From Oreohelix idahoensis (taxonomy: Eukaryota; Mollusca; Gastropoda; Stylommatophora; Oreohelicidae), in NCBI GenBank assembly GCA_024509875.1, contig JAMPIV010022931.1, forward strand, positions 806,001 through 870,000: a stretch of DNA of 64,000 nt. The letters run 5' to 3'. The notes beneath the pieces were generated by a model. The model saw nothing but the letters and a program-made list of their open reading frames with translations, did no database searches and had not been told where the DNA came from. The position numbers and the translations under genes are program-made. This document shows positions 34,898 to 44,432 of this stretch, piece after piece. The first letter of the stretch is position 1; each line of letters starts with the position of its first letter.

Positions 34898-36688
34898 TCA
34901 CTCCCTCTGGCGCTTCAGTTGTAACCTCTCAGATCGTCTCGGGGCAGGACCCTCTATTGGCTGCAGGGCATACCAGCCTGGTTCGGGCATTAGACCATGC
35001 ACGTCCTCCCCAGGATCTGTCTCATCTGGCGAAGCTGGTGCCTCAGGTAGGCCTAGTGTAGCATCTACCAGATTCGGAGAATCATCTTTGTCCTCACTTC
35101 GTCTTAGTTCGTGCGCCGCAACCCTCATCTTCAGATTTTCGTTGCTCGCTGGCCTTATCACATAAGGACCACCGCTTGCTTCTGGAATTGACGATACAAT
35201 GAATTCGTCGTTGGACCACACGTCTTGTATTTTGGCCCTGTCAGTGTAGTGCACTCTTTTCCGCACTCTTTCACCCACTCTCAATGGTGTGGGGCCTGGA
35301 AGCTGATTACTTCTCTCCCTCCTGTCAGCGGCCATTTTCTGCATTCTCTCTGCAGCTTTTTGGTGGGCTATGTGCAACCTCTCTAGGTGACCTTGCAGCC
35401 ACTCGTCAGTTGTCTCCGGCTCTTCATCTGGGCGCGTGCCTATCATGAAGTCTAGAGGAAGCCTCGGTTCTCTGCCGAAGAGGAGGTAGTATGGTGAGTA
35501 CCCTGTCGAAGAGTGGGGGGTAGAGTTGTAGACCATAACCACCTCCGCTAGATGCTCAGACCACCTTCGCTTCTGGTCGGCTGTCATGGGTCTCAGCAGA
35601 TCATGCAACGTCTTGTTGAAGCGCTCGCACTGCCCGTTGCCTTTAGGATTGTAAGCTGTAGTGCGGCTCTTGTGGACTCCATATACCTTGCACAGCTCTG
35701 CGACTATCGCTGACTCGAAGTTCCGGCCTTGATCAGAGTGTATCCTCTGAGGAGCTCCGAGATACTGGAACCACTTTTCCACCAGGGCCTTGGTGACTGT
35801 TGTTGCTTTTTGGTCTCTTGTTGGTATAGCAATGGTGTACTTGCTGAACACATCTGTCAGCACTAATACATTCTCGAACCCTTTGGAATCCCGCTCTAGC
35901 AGGGTGAAATCCATTGCTACCACCTCAAGTGGTCTGGAGGCAATCAAGTTTCCCGATGGCCCATGAAACTTCAGTTGAGGTGCCTTGGCAACGTTACATC
36001 GGTTGCATCTGCGACAAAAGACGTCAACATCAGCTGTGATGCCTACCCAGAAGCACCTACTTCTCAGCAACTGCAGCATGCGCTCTCTTCCCTGATGGCC
36101 CACCCTGTGAGCAGAGTCTAGTATCCGTGGTTTCATGGACTCAGGTATTACCAGTTGTTTTATGCTGGATCCATCTGATCCCTTCACTGTCCGGTATAAC
36201 AACCCATCTGTCACTTCGAGCCGGTTACTCTGATTAAGTAGTTTCCTTGCAGCCAAGGGGATCTTTCGAGCATCTTTTCCTGCAGGTCTGGTGCCATCCT
36301 TTACCATCTTCCTAACCATCGCTACCACATCATCCGCTCCCTGGAGATTTATCAATTCCTCACGCGAATAGGTGGGAAATGCTTGAGTGGTTGCTGGTGC
36401 TGTGGTTGATTCGGCCGGTACCCTTTCACTGATATCTTTCTGGCTTGTTGCTGTCATCAACCCTATCTCATATGGTATCTGGGTAAACTCTCCGATAACC
36501 TCAGCTGTTATGCCACTTATTGCAACATCTGCGTCATCCTCCAGTTCCTCGCCTGCGGTTTCAATAGGAAAACGGGACAAATAATCTGCATTTCCATTGG
36601 CTCTTGCTGCCCGATGTTGGATTGTGTAGTTAAACATCGCCATCTGGGCCATCCATCTCTGCTCTATAGCTCCTAGTTTAGCTTTCTC
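34898..36688 (-). CDS. Element D pol C-part: end of RNase H and integrase
   Basis: Continues in register after a TGA at 36689-36691. It begins with the end of RNase H (AKLGAIEQRW; ANGNADYLSRFP). Integrase follows, with the zinc-binding H...GHQGR and CRRCNRC, core D (VAMDFT), D (HSDQGRNF) and E (QCERFNKT) with exactly 35 residues between the last two, then a C-terminal barrel region (RVGERVRKR). It ends with a basic tail RRSERLQLKRQRE. Integrase last is the usual Gypsy arrangement. It inserts the element DNA, here leaving 4-bp duplications. Confidence 0.9.
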   Translation of the reverse strand, partial: EKAKLGAIEQRWMAQMAMFNYTIQHRAARANGNADYLSRFPIETAGEELEDDADVAISGITAEVIGEFTQIPYEIGLMTATSQKDISERVPAESTTAPATTQAFPTYSREELINLQGADDVVAMVRKMVKDGTRPAGKDARKIPLAARKLLNQSNRLEVTDGLLYRTVKGSDGSSIKQLVIPESMKPRILDSAHRVGHQGRERMLQLLRSRCFWVGITADVDVFCRRCNRCNVAKAPQLKFHGPSGNLIASRPLEVVAMDFTLLERDSKGFENVLVLTDVFSKYTIAIPTRDQKATTVTKALVEKWFQYLGAPQRIHSDQGRNFESAIVAELCKVYGVHKSRTTAYNPKGNGQCERFNKTLHDLLRPMTADQKRRWSEHLAEVVMVYNSTPHSSTGYSPYYLLFGREPRLPLDFMIGTRPDEEPETTDEWLQGHLERLHIAHQKAAERMQKMAADRRERSNQLPGPTPLRVGERVRKRVHYTDRAKIQDVWSNDEFIVSSIPEASGGPYVIRPASNENLKMRVAAHELRRSEDKDDSPNLVDATLGLPEAPASPDETDPGEDVHGLMPEPGWYALQPIEGPAPRRSERLQLKRQRE

Positions 36689-39397
36689 TCAGAAGGCCAG
36701 ACCCCTATTGTCTGTAAATACCTCTACTTGTGATCCTAGCAGGTAACCTCTGAACTTCTCAGTCATGGCCCACTTAAGACCTAGCAGTTCCAGTCTCATA
36801 CTGCTTTTTGAGTTTCTTTCAGAGGGTCGAAGTGTGCGACTTGCATATGCCAAGACTTTCTTTGTTCCATCTTGTACTTGCGAGAGAATTGCTCCCAATC
36901 CTTCAAATGATGCATCTACCTCCAGGATAAATGGTAGCGAGAAGTTAGGGAACCCTAGTAGCGGTGTGGAGGTTAGTGCCTTTTTCAGTGTCTCAAAGGC
37001 TACAGCACACTCTTCTGTCCACAACTCTCCTATGGGTGACTTACTTCGTCTTTTAGTCTGCATGCCTTGATTGAGCGCAGCTACTAAATCATGTAGCGGT
37101 TTGGCTATCTTTGCAAAGCCCGGCACAAATCTGCGGTAGTAACTGGCCAATCCCAGGAATGACCGTAACTCAGTCTGGGAACGTGGTACAGGGGCCTCTT
37201 GAACAGCCTTCACCTTGTCTTCCATAGCTCCTATTCCGTCTGCCGATATAGTATGCCCCAAGAATTCAATCGTCGTCCTAAGCAGCTTACACTTTCCTCC
37301 ATTCAACTTCAGCCCTAGCTGGCGTAGCTTAGAGAATACTTTCTCCAGTCGGCTCAAATGATTAGTGAAGTCAGCAGAGTACACCAAAATGTCATCAAGG
37401 TATACTAGTATCAGCTGGAACACTAAATCATGCATACTGCTCTGCATTAATCGTTGAAAGGTGCTGGCCGAGTTGGCTAAACCCATAGGCATCCTGGTGT
37501 ATTCATAAAGTCCAAAAGGGGTAGTGAAGGCGGTTTTCTCTTGGTCTTTCTCATCCATTGCTACTTGATAGTAACCACTTGCCAGATCAAGCGATGAGAA
37601 TATCTTTGCTCCTCCTAACGCATCCAGGTACTCATCTACTCGGGGTAGAGGGTATGCATCCCTCTTCGTCTTGCTGTTGAGTGCCCTGAAGTCTACGCAG
37701 AGTCTAAGCCGACCATCTTTCTTCCGGACCAAAACTATTGGGGAGGCCCAAGGACTGCAACTCTCCTTGATTATTTGTTTGTCAAGCAATCCTTGTAGGT
37801 GATCCTGTACCTCTTTATAGAAAGCAGGAGGTATTCTCCTGTAAGGCTGCTTAACTGGGGTGTCATCTGTTAATGGGATGGTGTGCTTTACCCTGTCCGT
37901 GTACCCTACATCTGTCTCATCTGTGGCAAAAAGATCGGCATAGCGTCTCAACAATGCTCTTACTTCCTGCTCTTCAGTCTCACTGCCCTCAAACCCGGTT
38001 AGGTCAATTGGGCACATCTCTTGCTCTGGGTTCGTGTATGGTGGACTTGCTGACATTTCTACCTCTTGAGCTCCTACAACTCTGAAATATGTGCTATAGT
38101 CCACCCCAGCTTCTGTCAGTATTCCTACTTGTGTCCCGGGAGCTAAAAACAAGTCCTCATCTCCCAAATTTATGGCCTGAATATCACAAGACCCACTTCT
38201 AAGAACAGTCAATGTATGACTCATAATCAGCCCTCTGTGTTCTAAGTCTCTGTTTGGCTCAAAGAGAAAAGTACTTTCTGACTGGCCTCTTCCCCTGCAT
38301 TTGACTGTTATGGCCCTGATCGATCGAGCAGGTATGTGGGTTTGCTTTCTCCCAGCTACCCATACTTTTATAGAGTCTGATTTCTGCGTCATCTCCTGAT
38401 CCCTTGGAGGGTTCCATTTTAGTATGTTCTGTATGTTTGGGATTTCCACAAGGACATTAGTACCTATAATCCCTGGTGTTTTCTTCTGGTTTCTAGGTCC
38501 TTGTACTTCCTTGACAACATAAACCCCACAGTTTTTCACTACTGTGCACCCAACTTGTATGTCCACCACTAAGTGACCAATATATGGAATGGTGGCACCA
38601 TTTGCTGCTGTCAGGCGCACCCATCTACCCTCATCCAAGGGGAGCCCTCCAAACATCTTCCTGAAACATTGCTCTGTGATGGTAGACACCTGTGAACCTG
38701 TGTCAAACACACAATTTACCTCTTTTCCTTCCATCAGCACTACTCCTTCAGGCCGACCTCCTACCATCTTGATCCGGTTTTCATGGTGCTCTCCCTTCAC
38801 GTTTCTTTCTTCAAGCTCCTGGGGATTTGGTCCGCTGCTGGTCGACATTTCCTGCGATGGTTGAATCTCTAACCTTCCTTCTGAGTGGCGGTCCTTCTGC
38901 CTGCGCTCCACTTTGTGTGATGCCCTAGCTGCAGAGTTACCAAACGGACAGCTCGCCACTAAATGTTGTGCTGACTTGCATTGGAAACATCTTCTAGGTA
39001 GAGGACCACATGGACACCTGGCAGCTATATGATTCCCAAAATCAGCGCAGTTATAGCACCTGATTCTCTGGCTGCCATTCCACAAATGACGTTTCTTTCT
39101 ACTTCTGTACCTGCGGCTGTTCCCGTGGCGTCTAGAGATGGTCCTCCTGTTAATGACCCCCACTTGTCGCACCAACATCTCAGTCTCCCTATTATTTGGA
39201 GAAACAGGCCCTTCCCTTTCATTTACATTCTTCCTCATGCCAACCTGTGATTGTCTGCCCCCTCTACCTGTACTCTTTCTATTCGAGTCACAAAGCTCCC
39301 CTTCCACAGCCTGACTCCCAGCCACAGAGGGGTCTAGTTTAGTGCCTGTTGTGGGCATTCCCTCTGGACGTGCCCTAAATTTTTGCACCGAAAGCAT
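36689..39397 (-). CDS. Element D pol: zinc knuckles, protease, RT, RNase H
   Basis: 902-codon frame reached from gag by -1 frameshifting at 39376-39382. Its first 60 or so codons overlap gag. Two zinc knuckles lie near residues 113 and 138 (CYNCADFGNHIAARC and CFQCKSAQHLVASC). The retropepsin has FDTGSQVST near residue 230. RT has LDLASGYYQV, MPMGLANSA and YLDD near 667. RNase H has LEVDASFEGLGA, MRLELLGLKWA and FTDNRGLAF. A TGA then interrupts a frame that stays in register. The stop falls where relatives usually have a hydrophobic residue before the TAKLGA motif, so I read it as a mutation. Confidence 0.92.
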   Translation of the reverse strand: MLSVQKFRARPEGMPTTGTKLDPSVAGSQAVEGELCDSNRKSTGRGGRQSQVGMRKNVNEREGPVSPNNRETEMLVRQVGVINRRTISRRHGNSRRYRSRKKRHLWNGSQRIRCYNCADFGNHIAARCPCGPLPRRCFQCKSAQHLVASCPFGNSAARASHKVERRQKDRHSEGRLEIQPSQEMSTSSGPNPQELEERNVKGEHHENRIKMVGGRPEGVVLMEGKEVNCVFDTGSQVSTITEQCFRKMFGGLPLDEGRWVRLTAANGATIPYIGHLVVDIQVGCTVVKNCGVYVVKEVQGPRNQKKTPGIIGTNVLVEIPNIQNILKWNPPRDQEMTQKSDSIKVWVAGRKQTHIPARSIRAITVKCRGRGQSESTFLFEPNRDLEHRGLIMSHTLTVLRSGSCDIQAINLGDEDLFLAPGTQVGILTEAGVDYSTYFRVVGAQEVEMSASPPYTNPEQEMCPIDLTGFEGSETEEQEVRALLRRYADLFATDETDVGYTDRVKHTIPLTDDTPVKQPYRRIPPAFYKEVQDHLQGLLDKQIIKESCSPWASPIVLVRKKDGRLRLCVDFRALNSKTKRDAYPLPRVDEYLDALGGAKIFSSLDLASGYYQVAMDEKDQEKTAFTTPFGLYEYTRMPMGLANSASTFQRLMQSSMHDLVFQLILVYLDDILVYSADFTNHLSRLEKVFSKLRQLGLKLNGGKCKLLRTTIEFLGHTISADGIGAMEDKVKAVQEAPVPRSQTELRSFLGLASYYRRFVPGFAKIAKPLHDLVAALNQGMQTKRRSKSPIGELWTEECAVAFETLKKALTSTPLLGFPNFSLPFILEVDASFEGLGAILSQVQDGTKKVLAYASRTLRPSERNSKSSMRLELLGLKWAMTEKFRGYLLGSQVEVFTDNRGLAF

Positions 39398-40296
39398 CGG
39401 ATGGCCCTCGCCGGCCTTCTCTGCCTGTCTTGCATTTCAGCCATCTGGCGCTTCAGCTGTGCGACCTCTGCTCTGAGTTGCTCCACTAGGGCGTTTCCTT
39501 CATGTGACCAGGGTGCCATTTCTTCGTCGGATGCTGTGACTGTGGCTATCCCAGCTCTTGCTGTTTGACCACTCCCAGTCCATCTCAGAGCATCATCTCT
39601 TATGGACACAAATGATACTGCAGGGTCGTGCCGGACCCTGTCCTCCATCATTCTCCGCGTCAAGTCGTCCCTTAGACTGGCAACAAACTGGTCCCTTAGC
39701 ACTGTTTCGTCAAGCTTGACACCACTGGCTTTCTCCTGCGCCCCTGCTGCCTGCTCAAATATCTCATGCAGCCTATAGGCAAACTCACTCACCGATTCCC
39801 GTGGCCCTTGGTACGCTGAATAGAATAGCGCCATTAGTTCTTGGGTGCTCCTCGATTCTCCATACACCCTGAGTATGGCCTGAAGCATTGCCTCCGGGTC
39901 ATTGTCTCTTACTTGTATCCGCAGCTCCCTGCGGACAACTGGGGTCACACTGTCGAGTATCACATCGGTTTGATCCTCCTTACTCATGTAGCCGGACCTC
40001 CACGCAGCTCTAACCTCCCTTGCATAGTCCTCCGCGTTTGGCCCTGTGCGTTCTCCAAAAGTCCTCACTTTCTTGTGGGTTGACACCAACATGTACTGCC
40101 CGTGTCCTGCCTGGGGCAGTGGACCTGCTACTGTTCCTTCAGTTGGCACCACTGATGCCCCGACCACTTGTGTTGGATCTGCATCCTCATGCTCCCCTTT
40201 GCTCGTAGCACGTGTGCTTCTCGCGGCCATCTTGCTGCCGGACCGCACTGCTGGGTGTTTACTATATTTGTTCGCTTGCGGTTTGCTCAGTGTCAC
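39334..40296 (-). CDS. Element D gag
   Basis: 320-residue frame. It has a low-complexity N-terminus, a capsid domain (about residues 75-215, with YMSKEDQTDVILDSV and FYSAYQGPRESVSEFAYRLHEIF), a short coiled coil (VEQLRAEVAQLKRQMAEMQ) and one CCHC knuckle at the C-terminus (CFRCKNLGHVQREC). There is no long coiled coil at the start, unlike A, B and C. It forms the particle and binds RNA. The knuckle codons contain the frameshift site that leads into pol. The start is the first ATG of the long frame, close to the primer site and LTR. Confidence 0.9.
   Translation of the reverse strand: MTLSKPQANKYSKHPAVRSGSKMAARSTRATSKGEHEDADPTQVVGASVVPTEGTVAGPLPQAGHGQYMLVSTHKKVRTFGERTGPNAEDYAREVRAAWRSGYMSKEDQTDVILDSVTPVVRRELRIQVRDNDPEAMLQAILRVYGESRSTQELMALFYSAYQGPRESVSEFAYRLHEIFEQAAGAQEKASGVKLDETVLRDQFVASLRDDLTRRMMEDRVRHDPAVSFVSIRDDALRWTGSGQTARAGIATVTASDEEMAPWSHEGNALVEQLRAEVAQLKRQMAEMQDRQRRPARAIRCFRCKNLGHVQRECPQQALN
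39376..39382 (-). promoter_or_regulatory. -1 ribosomal frameshift heptamer A AAU UUA
   Basis: In the gag frame the codons read TGC AAA AAT TTA GGG. The heptamer A-AAT-TTA fits the X-XXY-YYZ rule, and a -1 slip leads exactly into the overlapping pol frame (QKFRARPEG). The gag stop is a few codons downstream. That slip would set the Gag to Gag-Pol ratio. A stimulatory RNA structure downstream was not worked out. Confidence 0.75.
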
Positions 40297-40304
40297 TGTC
40301 TGCC

Positions 40305-40326
40305 TTATCCTGCCGACGACGCCAAT
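40305..40326 (-). promoter_or_regulatory. Primer-binding site of element D, tRNA-Ser-like
   Basis: Two bases inside the 5' LTR the minus strand reads TGGCGTCGTCGGCAGGAT. The complement, ATCCTGCCGACGACGCCA, looks like the 3' end of an animal tRNA-Ser plus CCA. The assignment is from memory of tRNA ends and is tentative. Confidence 0.55.
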
Positions 40327-40978
40327 TGTGGTAGGGTGGGCGAGATGATGATGATGATTATATTGTGATGTGTGATATCACTCTCTTGTCACACTCGCAC
40401 CGACCCGAACAACAATAAAACTCTTGATTCTAGAGGCAGGGGCTATATTTATTTTTACAGCCCATTCAGTGACAAAGCAAACATTAAACAAATAAACTAG
40501 CGAACATCACAAAACCCAACAAAACGAAACAAAACACCCAACAGTGCCCGATGCTAATGTGCTCAATGCATTTACAGTTTGGCTCTGTCGTCTGTTCTCT
40601 CTGGCGGCTGATACTAGGAAAGGTCCGCTGGTAGCTCGCTATCTCTTTTTATAGGCACTAGGCTAATCACTCACTTTACTGCGCTAGGCGTATTAATCTT
40701 GACTACTTAAATATCACACGCGATTATCGCTTAGGAATAGCGAAAACACAAATAAAACCTACAGCTATTTAATATAACACAATTCTACACCACAACTTAA
40801 TTTAAATGCATTATTATGGCATTTTCATCAATCTTCTACTTCAGATTTTTCACAACCCAGGCTCGCGCCGTCACGTGATCTGACAGTCACGTGGGCCGAC
40901 CGAAAATATATGGGCGACAAACATGCCTTGAACTGAAGTGGGGGTGGGGCCTCAGGGGTGTCTTCCCGGCCCATCACA
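40327..40978 (-). repeat. 5' LTR of element D
   Basis: 652 bp. I found no difference from the 3' copy on reading both through. Confidence 0.94.
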
Positions 40979-41962
40979 GAAGTAAAGCAGAAAATATGCA
41001 CCCTCCCCCGAATGGAGAAAAAATCCCAAAATTATTACACCTGCTGAGCTGGTAATACGCATAATTTTTATTGTGGCCTGAATGTTCTGCTTCCCACTTA
41101 CTCCTGTATCTGCGCTTGGTAAAACTCTTGGCCTCTTCATAAGTTAGAAATTGTTATTGGTGATAAATAACTTCAAAAACTATCTCTAGCTGTGCTTTAT
41201 TCATACAATAGAACACAACTACTTTATGATATGATCACGAAAACTCCAGAAAGTATAAAACAAAACAGCTTCATAAAAACATGATTCATTCATATGAATT
41301 TTTTTTAAATGTCTCTAAATCCTTGATTGTCGTCGAATCTTCCCACCACACCTGCCATCCACTCACGCCGCATCAGCGTAACACCGTTTGGAAACCACGG
41401 GTCTAGATATATAGCTCTTGCTGTTTCTGTGCCATTACTTAATAGTAGGATGCTATTCTTTTACTTTTCTTTTATATATAAAGCATTTTCTCCGGACGAC
41501 AGCAATGAGTAATTCAAACATCTATAACTCAAAGTGAGATGCTGAGCGATACAACAGGATTATATCGTTTACAAATTATGTAACACAGTGCATAACACCG
41601 CTATGTCTAAAATGCATTTTTCAGATTTTATTACATTGTTGTATCACATTACTTCAGGGGGAAAAAAACAATATTCTAAACACGTTCTAACGAAAAAAAA
41701 AAAAAACTATTCGCCAAAATTTGTTAAAAATTACTTCTTGTTAAAAAGCAAGCAAGTTCGTTTTGTTTTAAACGGCATGAGAAATTAGAATGCCAAAGCA
41801 GGGACGAGAAATTACATGATATCCAAAATATATCTTTATTTAAGTAATCTCGGTTTGAAAATACATGGGGAAAATAAATCATATTATTAAAAATACTATT
41901 TATTTTGGGAGTTTATATAAAATAAACTTTTTTTTTCAAAAGGGAAAGTTGCTACCACGCTA

Positions 41963-42008
41963 GGGTGTCCATACACATCCATATAGAAATGGATGTGTTC
42001 CGACACCC
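41963..42008. repeat. 20-bp stem-loop
   Basis: The arms GGGTGTCCATACACATCCAT and ATGGATGTGTTCCGACACCC pair at 17 of 20 positions with a 3-base internal mismatch and a 6-base loop. It marks the left edge of the GC-richer island. It may be a MITE end or a structured RNA. Neither is shown. Confidence 0.5.
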
Positions 42009-43653
42009 AAGAAGCGTCAGTCAGCTATCACATGGACGGACCAAAGTGGTGGCTACCCCAGTCCTGAGGTGTGTGGGTATTACCCGTATAGTGCTCCGGC
42101 ACACACCGACCAAACTCCTCCCCAGTGAAGCGCCCTCGAACCATGCATGTGTTAAGGGAGGAACCTCACGCGACCCTAAGCTTTACATGTCAGTACACTG
42201 CCACCGACTGACTCTGTGAGAACCTTGACCACATCTCGGACTGTGACCGGCGAGGTCACGTCGTCTCCACATGCCATGGGCATCTTCACCAGTCACCAAC
42301 CAGGTTTCCCCAGAAGGGTGAACGTAAGACTGTATATGCTGAGTGTTTATATATCAACATTTCTACTAGAGTTTTAAAAAAGTGGGCGAGGTGGGCATGA
42401 ATATGCACACATATTAAATATTACGATTAACTTTAATATCTTATTGAGAGGTAATTAACTTTCACTTAGAAGGTTTTCCTTAATTAACAAAAAATTGGAC
42501 GAATATAGTTATATTACAATTTAATATGAATAATTTTATTAATTTTAATACAGAAATTAGGTTATGGTTTCTTACAAAGGAGGGACATAACTATATTAAT
42601 GACTAGATTAATGATTATTTATAAGAGAAGTAAGTCATAAAGACTCATCTACAAATGCTAAAATAATTTGTTTGCACAGTCATACATATTATTATATTAA
42701 TACTTTTGTTGTACTGTAAAACAATTTTTAGTTCCTTACATGTCGTCTTTCATTTTGTCAAATTCAACTCTTTATCTAATTTCTATAAATGTGTAATCTA
42801 ACGTAAAAACACAGCATAAGAATATCATTTACGGATGTAAGGCGTCAAAACTCTTGGTCATGTCGTTCAACTAGCCCTTTACATAATTCGCGATGTTAAG
42901 ATTTTAAAAAAAAAATATTAAACAGTATTCACTGGGAAAGGCCAATCATTCAAATTAGTCTTGGCTGACCATCGGTCACTAAGGTTTGAGTGACACCAGA
43001 GCAGAACTGAGCTAAATGCACAGGTTAAAAACATCAAGTAGTATTTTTAATTCTTGCATTTCTTCTTCGTTATAACCACACCTGTCACAAATTGTTGTGG
43101 GGGACCCACGAAGAGATATTCGTTAGTACTTAAATATGGGCTCGAAACATCTAGCACTACTACGGGCATGTTTTAGGCTGGAAACATCACACGTAAGAGT
43201 TGACATTCTACAAACTTCATACGAACAAGAAATAAAACATACAAGTGGAGCCTAAGAAGATAGACACGCAAAAATGCTGATCTTGGGTAAAATCATCACG
43301 CAGACAAACACAGATCAATATATTTTTATGCCTGATCGATAAGGGAAATATTTTATGTATCTGATATTTTGTCTCAACTCTATAAAGGACACTGCATTCA
43401 AGAAATTGAAAAATACGATCATCATAAATTCAGGGAAAACATTACGCACTATAACAAGAAATACCAAAAGAGCAAATCTGTGGTTATAGAAGCAAATATA
43501 AAAGTAAGCAGGCACACACCAAATTATGGATGAGGCACACCAATGTGGACAACGGCCAAATTTGTTATACATTTTAGTCAGCTTTTACAAGTTAAACAAA
43601 AATAAAGGTAACACGCTCTGTGGTCGAGGTAACTTTCTTAGAGTATACTAAAC

Positions 43654-43700
43654 CAGTGGTTCCCAACCTGTGGTCCTTGGACCACTTATGGTCCGCGGCG
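43654..43700 (+). mobile_element. hAT (Charlie-like) terminal inverted repeat, one end only
   Basis: CAGTGGTTCCCAACCTGTGG followed by TCC and, shortly after, GGTCCGCGG resembles the common hAT terminus type that begins CAG(T/G)GGTT(C)CCAA. Within it GTGGTCC TT GGACCAC is a perfect small palindrome. I found no matching opposite end in the next kilobase, so this is a fragment or a chance likeness. Confidence 0.4.
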
Positions 43701-44194
43701 CATTATTTCGAGTACATTAACTTTCAACAACTGCTAAGGGGTGCAACGGTGGTTGAAAATTAGACAATAATTGTATTGTTTCTCTTATATGTACTCTCCC
43801 GAAAATAGAAAAGTGCGCAAATGACGGCGTGCATGAAGTTTGATTATGGAAAGTCAAGATCTTAAAGATGCACGAACAATTATGACACATGTTGTCATAA
43901 AAGAAATGTTAGTTATTTTGTCAATTTCCGGTCCATTAGATCCTTATCACTGCTCCACATGTCATTTAGGAAGGTTACTCCATGTCTTCATATTTAATAC
44001 ATCCATGTAGTTTTCACTACAAATATCTAATGGCGGCCGCCTGCAATGAAATGACCACAGTAGTAATAGTACCGTCTGTAATAAATGTAACAGAAACAAC
44101 ACACTGTAATTAAAAATCTGTCAATTTTGACGGTTTATTGCTAGTTAATATATAATTCTTCTCCTTGGGCCTATCAACTCTATAAGGAGCCTTG

Positions 44195-44432
44195 ACCTTC
44201 AACAAACTTAGTACCTAGATATTTTGTTTCAAGATATTTCCATTTATTCTTCATCCCCTTCATGTCTATATAAGCCTTCAACAAACTTATGACCTAGATA
44301 TTTTGTTTCAAGATATTTCCATTTATTCTTCATCCCCTTCATGTCTTTATAAGCCTTCAACAAACTTATGACCTAGATATTTTGTTTCAAGATATTTCCG
44401 TTTATTCTTCATCCCCTTCACGTCTATCTCCA
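44195..44432. repeat. 79-bp tandem triplication
   Basis: Nearly three copies of a 79-bp unit containing ccttcaacaaacttatgacc and ttgtttcaagatatttcc. Copies two and three are almost identical, and the first differs more. The third copy runs directly into the LINE relic on its right, so the unit may be LINE-derived. Confidence 0.8.

Larger units (their letters stand above)
34210..40978 (-). mobile_element. LTR retrotransposon D (Ty3/Gypsy, canonical order), nearly intact
   Basis: Complete element with 652-bp LTRs at 34210-34861 (3') and 40327-40978 (5'), in which I see no difference. A 4-bp target duplication GAAG lies at 34206-34209 and 40979-40982. Order: Gag, protease, RT, RNase H, integrase, the usual Gypsy order and the opposite of A, B and C. 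Gag and pol overlap by 64 nt in the -1 frame. The only break I find is one TGA in RNase H. This is the youngest and best candidate for recent activity here. Confidence 0.95.
40983..44194. other. Non-genic stretch with a hairpin and a hAT-like end
   Basis: About 3.2 kb, very AT-rich except for a GC-richer island at about 41950-42330. It contains a hairpin at 41963-42008 and a hAT-like terminus at 43654, listed separately. No gene is supportable. Confidence 0.5.

Noticed and set aside
36653..36691. TGA as selenocysteine or a normal gene boundary in element D
   Set aside because: There is no selenoprotein context, and the two sides are one RNase H domain. Mutation or error is more likely.
34898..40296. 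A retroviral envelope gene in any of the four LTR elements
   Set aside because: No frame remains after pol in A, B, C or D for an envelope protein. All four look like LTR retrotransposons and not endogenous retroviruses.
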